From: HKCCE3408 sp038530555 | GTDB lineage: Bacteria; Pseudomonadota; Alphaproteobacteria; Rhodobacterales; Rhodobacteraceae | DNA: 64,000 bases | NCBI GenBank assembly: GCA_038530555.1 | Contig: JBCBCN010000010.1 | Location: forward strand, 43,148 to 107,147 | Direction: 5' to 3' | In this document: positions 16,559 through 24,688 of the stretch, in pieces | How the letters are laid out: each line of letters starts with the position of its first letter | How positions within the stretch are numbered: position 1 is the first letter of the stretch | Made by a program: the position numbers and the translations under genes | Notes under the pieces: generated by a model | Databases searched by the model: none | What the model saw: the letters and a program-made list of their open reading frames with translations, nothing else | Told to the model about the DNA's origin: nothing

Positions 16559-17508
16559 CCGTGGCCCATCAAGGTCAGCGTCAGATAAGCGGCATAGAGC
16601 AGCACGAAAACAGCCCCCAATCCCCGACCGATGCCGCGCTTGGCGAAAACGAAAGGCGCCAGAAGCAGCGACGCGAACAGCATCACCCAAAAATCGATGT
16701 GGAAAAATGTCGGATCAACTGGGATCGGGCCAAACAACGCGGCGACGCCGATGATGCCAAGAAGGTTGAAGATGTTCGAGCCGATGACATTGCCCAACGC
16801 CACATCCGCATGACGTCGCATCGCCGCCACAACACTGGTGGCCAGTTCCGGCAAGGACGTGCCGATCGCCACAAGCGTCAGCCCGATCACCGTCTCAGAG
16901 ACGCCGAAAGCGCGCGCGATGAAAACCGAACTGTCGACCAGCAGATCCGCTCCGAGCGGAAGTCCAATGATGCCTAAGCCCAAATAGAGCCCGATCTTCC
17001 ACCAAGGCATATCGGGGTCTGCTTCTTCCAGGTCGTCGGCTGCGCTCTCCTGGCCGCTATGCGCCAAGGCTTCCCGTGCCTGATCGCCCAGGATGTAGGC
17101 GAGCCCCGCGAGTAGCACCAAGGCTTGCCACACCCCAAAAACCCCTGTTGCTGCCAGCGCGATGAAGGCAACGCTGGCGACCATCATCATCAAATAACTG
17201 CGCCGTGTGTCAGACGCACTCGGATCGATGCAAGACATGAGGGCGGGCACCCCCAAGACCAGCAGGACATTCGCCGTGTTCGAACCAACGACATTGCCCA
17301 AGGCCAATCCAGGCACGCCCTCAAAGACTGATTGGACCGAGATTAGCAATTCTGGCGCGGAGGTTCCGAAAGCCACGATCGTCAGACTGACGATCAATGC
17401 CGGGATGCCAAGGCGCAGGCTCAGATTGACCGCGCCGCGAACCAACACATCGCCCGCCAGAAGCAAAATGAGCAACCCCAGGCCAGCCAATAGAAATTGC
17501 TCGAGCAT
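16555..17508 (-). CDS. Calcium/sodium antiporter (CaCA family, YrbG-like)
   Basis: 317 residues with about ten membrane helices arranged as two inverted repeats. Each repeat has the cation-binding alpha motif: FGTSAPELLISVQSVFEG...ALGNVVGSNTANVLLVLG in the first half and IGTSLPELATSVVAAMRRH...ALGNVIGSNIFNLLGI in the second. A short acidic cytoplasmic loop (QESAADDLEEADPDMPWW) separates them. Exchange of Ca2+ for Na+ or H+ across the inner membrane is the family role; the actual ion pair is not known. It overlaps the zinc-ribbon gene upstream by one base and the SDR-like gene downstream. Confidence 0.92.
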   Translation of the reverse strand: MLEQFLLAGLGLLILLLAGDVLVRGAVNLSLRLGIPALIVSLTIVAFGTSAPELLISVQSVFEGVPGLALGNVVGSNTANVLLVLGVPALMSCIDPSASDTRRSYLMMMVASVAFIALAATGVFGVWQALVLLAGLAYILGDQAREALAHSGQESAADDLEEADPDMPWWKIGLYLGLGIIGLPLGADLLVDSSVFIARAFGVSETVIGLTLVAIGTSLPELATSVVAAMRRHADVALGNVIGSNIFNLLGIIGVAALFGPIPVDPTFFHIDFWVMLFASLLLAPFVFAKRGIGRGLGAVFVLLYAAYLTLTLMGHG

Positions 17509-17699
17509 TAGCCCCCTTCGGAGTCCTGGCAGTGGGCGCAGTGTCCACCCTTCAAGCTATAGCGCCCGCACTCTTTACACAGTGTTGGCTTGGGCATGCC
17601 AGACGGGTCATTCTTGCGCGTGATGCGTGGCAGACGAAGCCTGCCGAACATCGCGAGCACGGCCATAGCGATCAGGAAAAAGGTGACGATCTTGACCAT
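17508..17699 (-). CDS. Small membrane-anchored zinc-ribbon protein
   Basis: 63 residues from the ATG at 17697-17699; the longer in-frame opening to 17777 lies in the S49 peptidase gene. One N-terminal helix (VKIVTFFLIAMAVLAMFGRL) anchors a short cytoplasmic tail with CKEC...CAHC, two CxxC pairs eight residues apart (GRYSLKGG between). This is a plausible zinc ribbon. It sits between the S49 peptidase (1 bp gap) and the antiporter (1 base overlap), so it is expressed with them. Function unknown. Confidence 0.7.
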   Translation of the reverse strand: MVKIVTFFLIAMAVLAMFGRLRLPRITRKNDPSGMPKPTLCKECGRYSLKGGHCAHCQDSEGG

Positions 17700-17700
17700 T

Positions 17701-18501
17701 CTAGAGGCCGTAGCGTGCCCAGTGAGCGCGGTCTTCGAAGAGACCCGCTGAAATATCAGCGGCCAGCCGTGAGCCAAACCGGCTCAGCCAGCCGCGTTTA
17801 GGCCCGTAGACGGCGAATTGAACCTTATCGCCGAAACGCTCTTTCATCTTGGGCTTCAGGTGGCCGATCCCATCGGCAAGACCAAGCTCGATGGCTTTAC
17901 GACCGGTCCAAAACTCGCCGGTAAAGAGGTCTTGATCTGCCAGCTTTTCCCCACGGCGCCCTTTGACATGGTCGATGAAGGCGGCGTGGATATCCTCCTG
18001 GATTTCCTTGAGTTTCTCGAGGTCTTCCGCTTTCTCAGGGCGGAAAGGATCGAGGATGGATTTGCTTTTGCCAGCTGTATGCACGCGACGTTCGACACCA
18101 TAGCGCTCGATCAAGTCCGAGAACCCGAAACCGGCGGAGATTACGCCGATTGAGCCCAGGATCGAGCTGTCATCGGCCCAAATTTCATCGGCGGCGCAGG
18201 CCAGCCAATATCCCCCAGATGCCGCGACATCCTCCACAAAGGCGTAAACCGGCACATCATGCTCTTGCGACAGGCGCCGGATCCGCGCGGCAATGAGCGA
18301 GGATTGCACTGGCGAGCCGCCGGGCGAGTTTAAGGCCAGAGCAACGGCCTTTGGTTTGCCTTTGCGAAAGGCCCGCTCGATCATCGGGGCCGTTGCGTTG
18401 TCGCTGAGCACGCCCGTACGCCCACCCGACGCGATCACACCCGAAAGACGGATGACCGCGACCAAAGGCTCTTTTTTGACGAAGGGGATAAAGCGTTTCA
18501 T
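17701..18501 (-). CDS. S49-family serine peptidase (SppA/SohB-like)
   Basis: 266 residues, the short single-domain form of signal-peptide peptidase. The fold is clear: VAVIRLSGVIASGG, ALALNSPGGSPVQSSLIAARI, and the nucleophile segment VEDVAASGGYWLACAADEIWAD with Ser in ASGG. ILGSIGVISAGFGF and AGKSKSILDPFRP follow, with the second Lys providing the general base of the family (which Lys is inferred). No N-terminal membrane segment is obvious, so it is cytoplasmic or membrane-associated. Divergent from modA with about 124 bp between starts. Confidence 0.88.
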   Translation of the reverse strand: MKRFIPFVKKEPLVAVIRLSGVIASGGRTGVLSDNATAPMIERAFRKGKPKAVALALNSPGGSPVQSSLIAARIRRLSQEHDVPVYAFVEDVAASGGYWLACAADEIWADDSSILGSIGVISAGFGFSDLIERYGVERRVHTAGKSKSILDPFRPEKAEDLEKLKEIQEDIHAAFIDHVKGRRGEKLADQDLFTGEFWTGRKAIELGLADGIGHLKPKMKERFGDKVQFAVYGPKRGWLSRFGSRLAADISAGLFEDRAHWARYGL

Positions 18502-18616
18502 GTCGGCTCATGTAGCCTTGGCAGCCCATGCAAACAAGGCATCGAAAACGGACTGTGACCGAAGAGTGCGGCCTTGTCCCCGCAGCCTCTTGCCTCGCGC
18601 CATAAATTCGGGGCGT

Positions 18617-18628
18617 CATAGCGCTATG
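18617..18628. promoter_or_regulatory. Perfect 12-bp palindrome over the modA start codon
   Basis: CATAGCGCTATG reads the same on both strands and includes the modA ATG (18626-18628). It does not match the long ModE/Mo-box (TATATA-type half sites) known from Rhodobacter. It could be an operator or a small hairpin covering the start. Chance is possible for a 12-bp site. Confidence 0.3.
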
Positions 18629-19393
18629 TCCGCGGTCTGGCGAAAATCCTATCTCACGGCTCTTGCGTTGGCCGTCAGCGCCTCGGCTTTGGCCTCAGAG
18701 ACAAAGGCCGAGACCCTGACCATTGCCGCCGCCGCAAGCTTACGCGGCGCCTTGGACGAAATAGCCGAGCTCTGGGGCGACGACACTGCGATAAGCTACG
18801 CGTCGAGCGCAGCCCTGGCCCGCCAGATCGAAGCCGGGGCGCCCTTCGATGTTTTCGTCTCCGCGAATTCCGCATGGATGGCGTATCTGCGCGATCGAGG
18901 CGCAATCGTTGACGGCACCATAATCGAGATCGCTGGCAACAGCCTCGTGGTTGTGACCGCTCAAGACGGATCGGCCGCTCCAGCCGAGCCCTGGCCCGAA
19001 ATGCTCGATACACTCCCAGCCGACGGGCGGATTGCGGTGGGCCTTACCCAAGCTGTGCCCGCTGGCATCTATGCGCGTCAGGCGCTTGAGGCGGCGGGGC
19101 GTTACACGTCCTTGGAGGCAAGGCTCGTGCAGGTGGACAATGTTCGCCTAGCGCTGCGCTTGGCAGCGCGCGGCGATACCGCAGCGGCGATTGTTTATAT
19201 CAGCGATGCCTTGGCCGATCCGGATGTGCGTCTGCTCGCGCGCGTGCCATCACATACCCATGACCCGATCGTTTATCCGGCCGCGCGCATCGCGGGCTCG
19301 GACCATCGATCTGCGGATGATTTCCTAGCATTTCTTGCCGGCCCGTCGGCGCAAGCGGTCCTACGGCGCCATGGGTTTGCAGGCGCGCCATGA
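18626..19393 (+). CDS. modA: Molybdate ABC transporter substrate-binding protein
   Basis: 255 residues from the ATG at 18626. A frame continues upstream to 18293 but runs antisense through the peptidase gene. Signal peptide about residues 1-28 (YLTALALAVSASALASETKA). Then the typical ModA start LTIAAAASLRGALDEIAELW, the oxyanion-binding ISYASSAALARQIEAGAPFDVFVSAN, and VDNVRLALRLAARGDTAAAIVY, with the conserved C-terminal FLAFLAGPSAQAVLRRHGF. It captures molybdate in the periplasm. It overlaps modB by 4 bp. Confidence 0.95.
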   Translation: MSAVWRKSYLTALALAVSASALASETKAETLTIAAAASLRGALDEIAELWGDDTAISYASSAALARQIEAGAPFDVFVSANSAWMAYLRDRGAIVDGTIIEIAGNSLVVVTAQDGSAAPAEPWPEMLDTLPADGRIAVGLTQAVPAGIYARQALEAAGRYTSLEARLVQVDNVRLALRLAARGDTAAAIVYISDALADPDVRLLARVPSHTHDPIVYPAARIAGSDHRSADDFLAFLAGPSAQAVLRRHGFAGAP

Positions 19394-20079
19394 CGTTCGG
19401 CAGCGAAGAGATCGGCCTTGTTTTGCTGTCGTTGCGCATCGCCTGCGTCGCGGTAGCGGTTAGCTTGCCCTTCGCCATCGGGACCGCTTTGCTTTTGACG
19501 CGCCGCCCGTTTTGGGGACAAAGCGCGCTCAACATTGCGGTGCATCTGCCGCTTGTCTTGCCACCCGTGGTCACGGGCTATGCTCTCTTGGTACTGTTTA
19601 GCCCCAACGCGTTGCTTGGTCGGTGGATCGAGGTAATCTTCGGAACCGGGATCGCGTTCCGCTGGACCGGAGCCGCGCTGGCCGCTGCGATTATGGCCTT
19701 TCCGCTTTTTGTCCGCGCCATCCGCCAGTCGTTAGAGGCCGTGGACAGCGGCCTGCAAGAGGCCGCACTCACCTTGGGTCGGTCGCGCCTGGGGATCTTT
19801 TTCACAATCACTCTGCCGCTCTGCTGGCCTGGGATCCTGGCCGGGATCGTGCTGGCTTGGGCGAAGGCATTGGGAGAGTTCGGCGCGACGATCACGTTTG
19901 TGTCCAACATCCCCGGTCAGACGCAAACCATCCCCACTGCCATCTATTCGGCGCTTCAGGTACCAGGAGACGAGACCGCGGCACTCGCCTTAATCTTGGT
20001 CTCTGTGACGATTTCGGCGGGCGCGCTCATCGCCTCGGAATGGCTGGCCAGATCGGTCGGCCGAAGGTTGGCGCAATGA
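19390..20079 (+). CDS. modB: Molybdate ABC transporter permease
   Basis: 229 residues, standard for ModB. Five to six membrane helices; the binding-protein-dependent permease EAA loop is visible (LEAVDSGLQEAALTLGRSRL followed by FFTITLPLCWPGILAGIVLAW), which docks on ModC. GEFGATITFVSNIPGQTQTI is characteristic of molybdate/sulfate permeases. Overlaps modA and modC by 4 bp each, so the three genes form a single operon. Confidence 0.95.
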   Translation: MTFGSEEIGLVLLSLRIACVAVAVSLPFAIGTALLLTRRPFWGQSALNIAVHLPLVLPPVVTGYALLVLFSPNALLGRWIEVIFGTGIAFRWTGAALAAAIMAFPLFVRAIRQSLEAVDSGLQEAALTLGRSRLGIFFTITLPLCWPGILAGIVLAWAKALGEFGATITFVSNIPGQTQTIPTAIYSALQVPGDETAALALILVSVTISAGALIASEWLARSVGRRLAQ

Positions 20080-21158
20080 CCGGTTGGCTGAGTGTCGCGC
20101 ATCGCCAAGGCGCCTTCCGGCTTGAGTTGGAAAGCGACCTACAAACGGGGGTGACCGCGATTTTTGGGCCATCAGGTGCGGGAAAGTCGACGCTCCTGCG
20201 CATTATCGCGGGATTGCAGACGCCCGACCAAGGTAAGATCGTGGTCGGAGATCGGGTGTGGTTCGATCGCGCGACCGGCGAAAACCTTTCCGTGAATCAG
20301 CGCCGCGTCGGGTTCGTCTTTCAAGAGCCGCGCCTGTTTCCTCACATGAGCGTTGCGCGCAACCTTACCTACGGAATGAGGCGCAGCGCGTCGAAGCAGG
20401 CGTTCGGCGATATGGCAGAGCTTTTGGATATCGGCGATCTGTTGAACCGTCGGCCTGCAAACCTCTCGGGCGGCGAGGCGCAGCGCGTGGCGCTCGGTCG
20501 GGCGCTTTTGAGTGAGCCTGATCTGCTCCTTTTGGATGAACCGCTATCCGCTCTCGATTTTGATCTGAAACAGCAGATCTCGCCATATTTCGCTCGGCTC
20601 CGAGACCATCATGGCATCCCGATCCTCTACGTGACACATGATATCGATGAGGTTGCCCGACTTGCCGATCATATGGTGCTGTTGCGCGAGGGCTCGGGCG
20701 TTGCCGCAGGGCCGGTCGACCAGGTGCTGGCGCAAATAGACCGTGATCCCGAACCCTCTGCCGATATCGCGGGTGGGCTTTTGACCGCGGTGGTCACGGC
20801 ACCGATAGACGACGATCACCTTACCCAGGTGAAAATCGCTGAGCATATCCTGTGGCTTCCTGGAGCCGTCGGACAGACTGGCGAAACGGTGCGCCTGCGC
20901 ATTGACGCGCGCGATGTGACGCTGTCTCGCGTGCAGCCTGAGGGCTTGTCCGCGCTCAACATCCTGCCGGTGCGCATCACCGGTGTCGAAATGCTCGGCG
21001 CTGCGGGCTCGCTTGTTCGCCTCGATCATGCGGGGCAGTCCTTCGTCGCGCGGCTCACCCGGCGATCCCTGAGACTGATGGAGTTGCAAACCGGAGATGA
21101 AGTCTTTGCCATTCTGAAATCTATGTCCGCGACACCCTCCCGGGTCAGTGGCCGATAA
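20076..21158 (+). CDS. modC: Molybdate ABC transporter ATP-binding protein
   Basis: 360 residues from the ATG at 20076, inside the modB stop (ATGA). Walker A FGPSGAGKSTLLR, Q-loop FVFQEPRLFPHMSV, signature LSGGEAQRVALGRALL, Walker B LLLLDEPLSALD and the switch His in YVTHDIDE are intact. The C-terminal 70-80 residues (GLSALNILPVRITGVEMLG) are the TOBE domain, which in ModC binds molybdate and can feed back on transport. ATP hydrolysis drives ModB. No mop or modE gene is adjacent. Confidence 0.95.
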   Translation: MTGWLSVAHRQGAFRLELESDLQTGVTAIFGPSGAGKSTLLRIIAGLQTPDQGKIVVGDRVWFDRATGENLSVNQRRVGFVFQEPRLFPHMSVARNLTYGMRRSASKQAFGDMAELLDIGDLLNRRPANLSGGEAQRVALGRALLSEPDLLLLDEPLSALDFDLKQQISPYFARLRDHHGIPILYVTHDIDEVARLADHMVLLREGSGVAAGPVDQVLAQIDRDPEPSADIAGGLLTAVVTAPIDDDHLTQVKIAEHILWLPGAVGQTGETVRLRIDARDVTLSRVQPEGLSALNILPVRITGVEMLGAAGSLVRLDHAGQSFVARLTRRSLRLMELQTGDEVFAILKSMSATPSRVSGR

Positions 21159-21273
21159 GCGCTGCTGCGCTATGGCCAGCGCCTGTCAAAAGGTCTAAGC
21201 GGTCCGTGTGAATAGCGCGCCCAGCGCCTAAGCCAACCCAAACCCGTCACCCAAACGCAAAGGGAGCGCCTCT

Positions 21274-22452
21274 ATGCTGCAAAATCTGCCGATGCAGCCC
21301 GCCGACAAAATCCTTCAGTTGATGCAGATGTTCCGCGAGGACACGCGCACCGACAAAATCGACCTTGGCGTTGGCGTTTATAAAAATGCGGACGGCGTCA
21401 CGCCGATCATGGGGGCAGTGAAGGCCGCGGAAGAGCGCATTTGGCAAAGTGAGACGACCAAGGCCTATACCGGGCTTGCCGGGACCCCTGAATTCAACAG
21501 CGCCATGATCGATCTGATCCTGGATGGCGCGGTCCCCGCTGACAGTGTTGCGTCGGTCGCGACGCCGGGCGGTACGGGCGCGCTGCGGATCGCCTTCGAG
21601 TTGGTGCGCCAGGCAAATCCGGGAGTGCGGTTCTGGTACTCCAACCCGACATGGGCGAACCACGCTGCGATGCTCAAATATCTTAGCCTTCCAGCCAAGG
21701 CCTACCGCTATTTCAACGATGGCGGCGTTGATGTGAATGGCATGCTTGAAGACCTCAAGGGCGCCGCCCCGGGCGATGTCGTTTTGTTGCATGGATGCTG
21801 TCACAACCCGACCGGGGCAAATCTACGCGCCGAGGATTGGGATGCAGTGATCGATCTGATCAATGCCGAAGGTCTCATTCCGCTGATTGATGTGGCCTAT
21901 CAGGGCTTCGGCGACGGGCTAGAAGCCGATGCGGCCAACTTGCGCAAAGTCGCCAAGGCCTGCCCAGAAACCCTGATCGCGGCGAGCTGTTCTAAGAATT
22001 TTGGCGTCTACAAGGAACGCACGGGCATATTGCTGGCCGTCGATCACAACGCAGCACAGCGCGCTGTGACCCAAAGCAACCTTTCGACGCTCAACCGGAT
22101 GAACTATTCCTTCCCGCCCGATCATGGCGCTCGGATCGTCTCGACGGTTTTGAGCGATGCGGAGTTGCGCGCCGATTGGCAGAGCGAGCTTGAGGCCGTG
22201 CGATCAGGCATGCTCGACCTGCGCAAAGATTTATCGAGCGCCCTACGGCAAGAAACCAACTCAGACCGGTTCGATTTTCTGGCCAATCACCGGGGCATGT
22301 TTTCGATGCTCGGGATCACGCCCGACGAAGTTGTCCGTTTGCGTGAGACGCACGCGATCTATGTCATCGGAGACAGCCGGATGAATGTCGCAGGCTTGAA
22401 CAAGTCAACGGTACCAGTGCTCGCCCGCGCCATCGCCGACGTCATCGGCTGA
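21274..22452 (+). CDS. Aspartate/aromatic-amino-acid aminotransferase
   Basis: 392 residues, class I fold-type I aminotransferase of the AspC/TyrB subgroup. IDLGVGVYKNADG, the PLP phosphate region ATPGGTGALRIAFEL, HGCCHNPTGANL, IPLIDVAYQGFGDGLEADA and the Schiff-base lysine in SCSKNFGVYKERTG mark it. It exchanges amino groups between aspartate or aromatic amino acids and 2-oxoglutarate. Specificity cannot be fixed from sequence. The start follows AAAGGGAGCG, a good ribosome-binding site. The SSADH gene starts 37 bp later, suggesting co-transcription. Confidence 0.9.
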   Translation: MLQNLPMQPADKILQLMQMFREDTRTDKIDLGVGVYKNADGVTPIMGAVKAAEERIWQSETTKAYTGLAGTPEFNSAMIDLILDGAVPADSVASVATPGGTGALRIAFELVRQANPGVRFWYSNPTWANHAAMLKYLSLPAKAYRYFNDGGVDVNGMLEDLKGAAPGDVVLLHGCCHNPTGANLRAEDWDAVIDLINAEGLIPLIDVAYQGFGDGLEADAANLRKVAKACPETLIAASCSKNFGVYKERTGILLAVDHNAAQRAVTQSNLSTLNRMNYSFPPDHGARIVSTVLSDAELRADWQSELEAVRSGMLDLRKDLSSALRQETNSDRFDFLANHRGMFSMLGITPDEVVRLRETHAIYVIGDSRMNVAGLNKSTVPVLARAIADVIG

Positions 22453-22489
22453 TCGCAAACCGCCAAGAAGACCTGGGAGGAAAACCCGC

Positions 22490-23938
22490 ATGCTCGATTT
22501 CAGCAATTGGAAGCGTCAGCAGATCCATATCAATGGCACCTGGTCGGATGCGGACTCGGGCGAAACCTTTTCGGTTTCAAACCCAGCGACTGGGCAAGAG
22601 ATCGGCACGGTACCGAATGCCGGGTCAGCCGAGGCGCACCGCGCCATCGATGCGGCGGCGGCGGCCTATCCGGGCTTTGCAGCGATGTCGCTTGCCGACC
22701 GGGTGGCGTTGCTGTGGCGCATGCACGATCTGGTCATGGAAAACCAAACCGCCCTGGCGGAGCTGTTGACCGAAGAAATGGGCAAACCCCTGCCTGAGGC
22801 GATGGGCGAGGTGGCAATAGGCGCGCAATATCTACGCTGGTACGCCGAGGAAGTGCGCCGCGCCAAAGGCGAGGTGGTGCCGCCATCGGTGAATGGGCGC
22901 AGGATCCTCGTGACCAAGCACGCCATCGGCGTCGTGGGCATGATCACGCCGTGGAACTTCCCCTCCTCGATGCTGGCGCGGAAGCTTGGCCCGGCCCTGG
23001 CGGTCGGCTGCACGGTGGTGGCAAAACCGGCCCCCGATACGCCCTATTCCGGCCTGGCTTGGGCCGCCCTGGCCGAGGCAGCGGGCTATCCGCCGGGTGT
23101 GGTTAACATCCTGACCGGCGACGCGGCCTCGATTGCGCAAACCATGATGGAGCGTGAGGAGGTGCGGAAGATCACCTTCACGGGCTCGACCGAAGTGGGG
23201 CGCAAGCTCCTGCGTGGTGCGGCCGATAGCGTCAAGAAAGTGTCGATGGAGCTGGGCGGCAACGCCCCCTTCGTGGTCTTTGACGACGCTGATCTGGACG
23301 CGGCCGTCGATGGCGCCATGGCGTCCAAGTACCGAAATGCCGGTCAGACCTGCGTTTGCGCCAACCGCATATATGTGCAGTCCGGCATCCACGATGCGTT
23401 CGTCGAAAAGCTGGTCGAGAAGAGCAACACGCTCAAGGTCGGAAACGGTATGGACGACGGCGTCAACCAGGGCCCGCTGATCAACGACGCCGCACTCAAA
23501 AAGGTTGAAACACTGCTGCAAGATGCCGTTGAGAAGGGCGCCAAGATCGAGGCAGGCGGCGCGCGGCATGCGCTGGGCGGCACGTTTTTCCAGCCCACAG
23601 TTTTGAGCGGTGCCACGAAAGACATGGCCTTCGCAAAAGCCGAGATTTTTGGCCCGCTTGCGCCGGTTTTTAAGTTCGAGACCGAGGAAGAGGCGATCAG
23701 GCTCGCCAATGACACGATCTATGGGCTCGCGGCCTACTGCTACACCAACGATATCGGCCGCGCGTTTCGGCTCAATGAAGGCCTCGAATACGGAATGATC
23801 GGGATCAATGCCGGTGTCATCACCAGCCCAGAGGCGCCCTTCGGCGGCATCAAGCAGTCTGGGCTTGGCAAAGAAGGGGGCAGCCAGGGCCTCGAGGACT
23901 ACCTCGACACCAAATACATGTGCATCGACGGAATTTAA
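22490..23938 (+). CDS. gabD: NAD(P)-dependent succinate-semialdehyde dehydrogenase
   Basis: 482 residues, standard for aldehyde dehydrogenases. MITPWNFPSSMLARKLGPAL, the nucleotide-binding FTGSTEVGRKLL, the catalytic Glu segment VSMELGGNAPFVVFDDADLD and the nucleophile Cys in NAGQTCVCANRIY are all present. The GQTCVC form with a second Cys two residues on is typical of GabD-type succinate-semialdehyde dehydrogenases, where it can act as a redox switch. Ribosome-binding site GGGAGG lies 10 bases before the ATG. The convergent GntR gene overlaps its stop by 4 bp; that regulator may control this pair. Confidence 0.9.
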   Translation: MLDFSNWKRQQIHINGTWSDADSGETFSVSNPATGQEIGTVPNAGSAEAHRAIDAAAAAYPGFAAMSLADRVALLWRMHDLVMENQTALAELLTEEMGKPLPEAMGEVAIGAQYLRWYAEEVRRAKGEVVPPSVNGRRILVTKHAIGVVGMITPWNFPSSMLARKLGPALAVGCTVVAKPAPDTPYSGLAWAALAEAAGYPPGVVNILTGDAASIAQTMMEREEVRKITFTGSTEVGRKLLRGAADSVKKVSMELGGNAPFVVFDDADLDAAVDGAMASKYRNAGQTCVCANRIYVQSGIHDAFVEKLVEKSNTLKVGNGMDDGVNQGPLINDAALKKVETLLQDAVEKGAKIEAGGARHALGGTFFQPTVLSGATKDMAFAKAEIFGPLAPVFKFETEEEAIRLANDTIYGLAAYCYTNDIGRAFRLNEGLEYGMIGINAGVITSPEAPFGGIKQSGLGKEGGSQGLEDYLDTKYMCIDGI

Positions 23939-24645
23939 GCCGCGCGGTAAGCCACTTCCGGATCAGCGATCTTGATGGTCTGGCGCGCGACGGGCGCGCC
24001 TGCGCTGTCGAAGGCGATGCGTGTCAGACACAAAAGCGCTGTGTGACGGTCGCAAGATAGCGCAACCGACTCACCCATTGTGGTCACTCTGGACGTCACC
24101 TGATCTTCGACATGGGAGACGGCAACGCCCTGCTTGGCGAGATAGCTTTCCAGCTCAAGCGGCCCATTCTCAACCGGATTGGTAACAACCGATGCCGGAA
24201 AAGCCAGCTCTTCGAGGCTCGCCCGTGCCGTTCCGCGCTTCCACATCCGTTCAAGCACATAAACCTTACCACCGCCGAACAGCGCCGCATCACCATCTTG
24301 GGCGGTGGTTGAGGACAGGCGGCTGCGATGGACGGCGAAATCCGCCTCCGCCCCCACCGGCCCGATCAAAACGCCGTTGCGGGCCGGAGTGTCGTTCGCG
24401 GGCTTAGCGGTTCCAGTGCGATTCGGGCGTTCGGTCGCAACAATCGTACCGCGCCCTGGCTTTCGGCTGAGATATCCTTGCGCCTCTAGGCTCATGAGCG
24501 CGCGGCGCATGGTGCCTTGACTCACGCCGAACTCATCGGCCAATTCGAATTCATTTCCAAGACGCTGTCCAGTTGGCCATTCACCCGTTTTGATGCGGCG
24601 CAGCATCTCGGTCTCGGCCTTTTGGTACAATGGGATACGGGTCAT
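23935..24645 (-). CDS. GntR-family (HutC/UTRA subgroup) transcriptional regulator
   Basis: 236 residues. The N-terminal winged helix (about 5-70) has LYQKAETEMLRRIKTGEWPTG, LADEFGVSQGTMRRALMSLE and the wing RKPGRGTIV. A basic linker of about 30 residues leads to a C-terminal effector domain of the UTRA kind (YVLERMWKRGTARASLEELAFPASV, ALLCLTRIAFDSAGAPVARQ). UTRA regulators respond to small organic acids or amino-acid catabolites. The inducer is unknown; convergent gabD/aminotransferase are candidate targets by position only. Confidence 0.88.
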   Translation of the reverse strand: MTRIPLYQKAETEMLRRIKTGEWPTGQRLGNEFELADEFGVSQGTMRRALMSLEAQGYLSRKPGRGTIVATERPNRTGTAKPANDTPARNGVLIGPVGAEADFAVHRSRLSSTTAQDGDAALFGGGKVYVLERMWKRGTARASLEELAFPASVVTNPVENGPLELESYLAKQGVAVSHVEDQVTSRVTTMGESVALSCDRHTALLCLTRIAFDSAGAPVARQTIKIADPEVAYRAA

Positions 24646-24688
24646 ATCAAAATCCTCGGGTCAAAACTATGCTGCAATGCAGCAAAAG

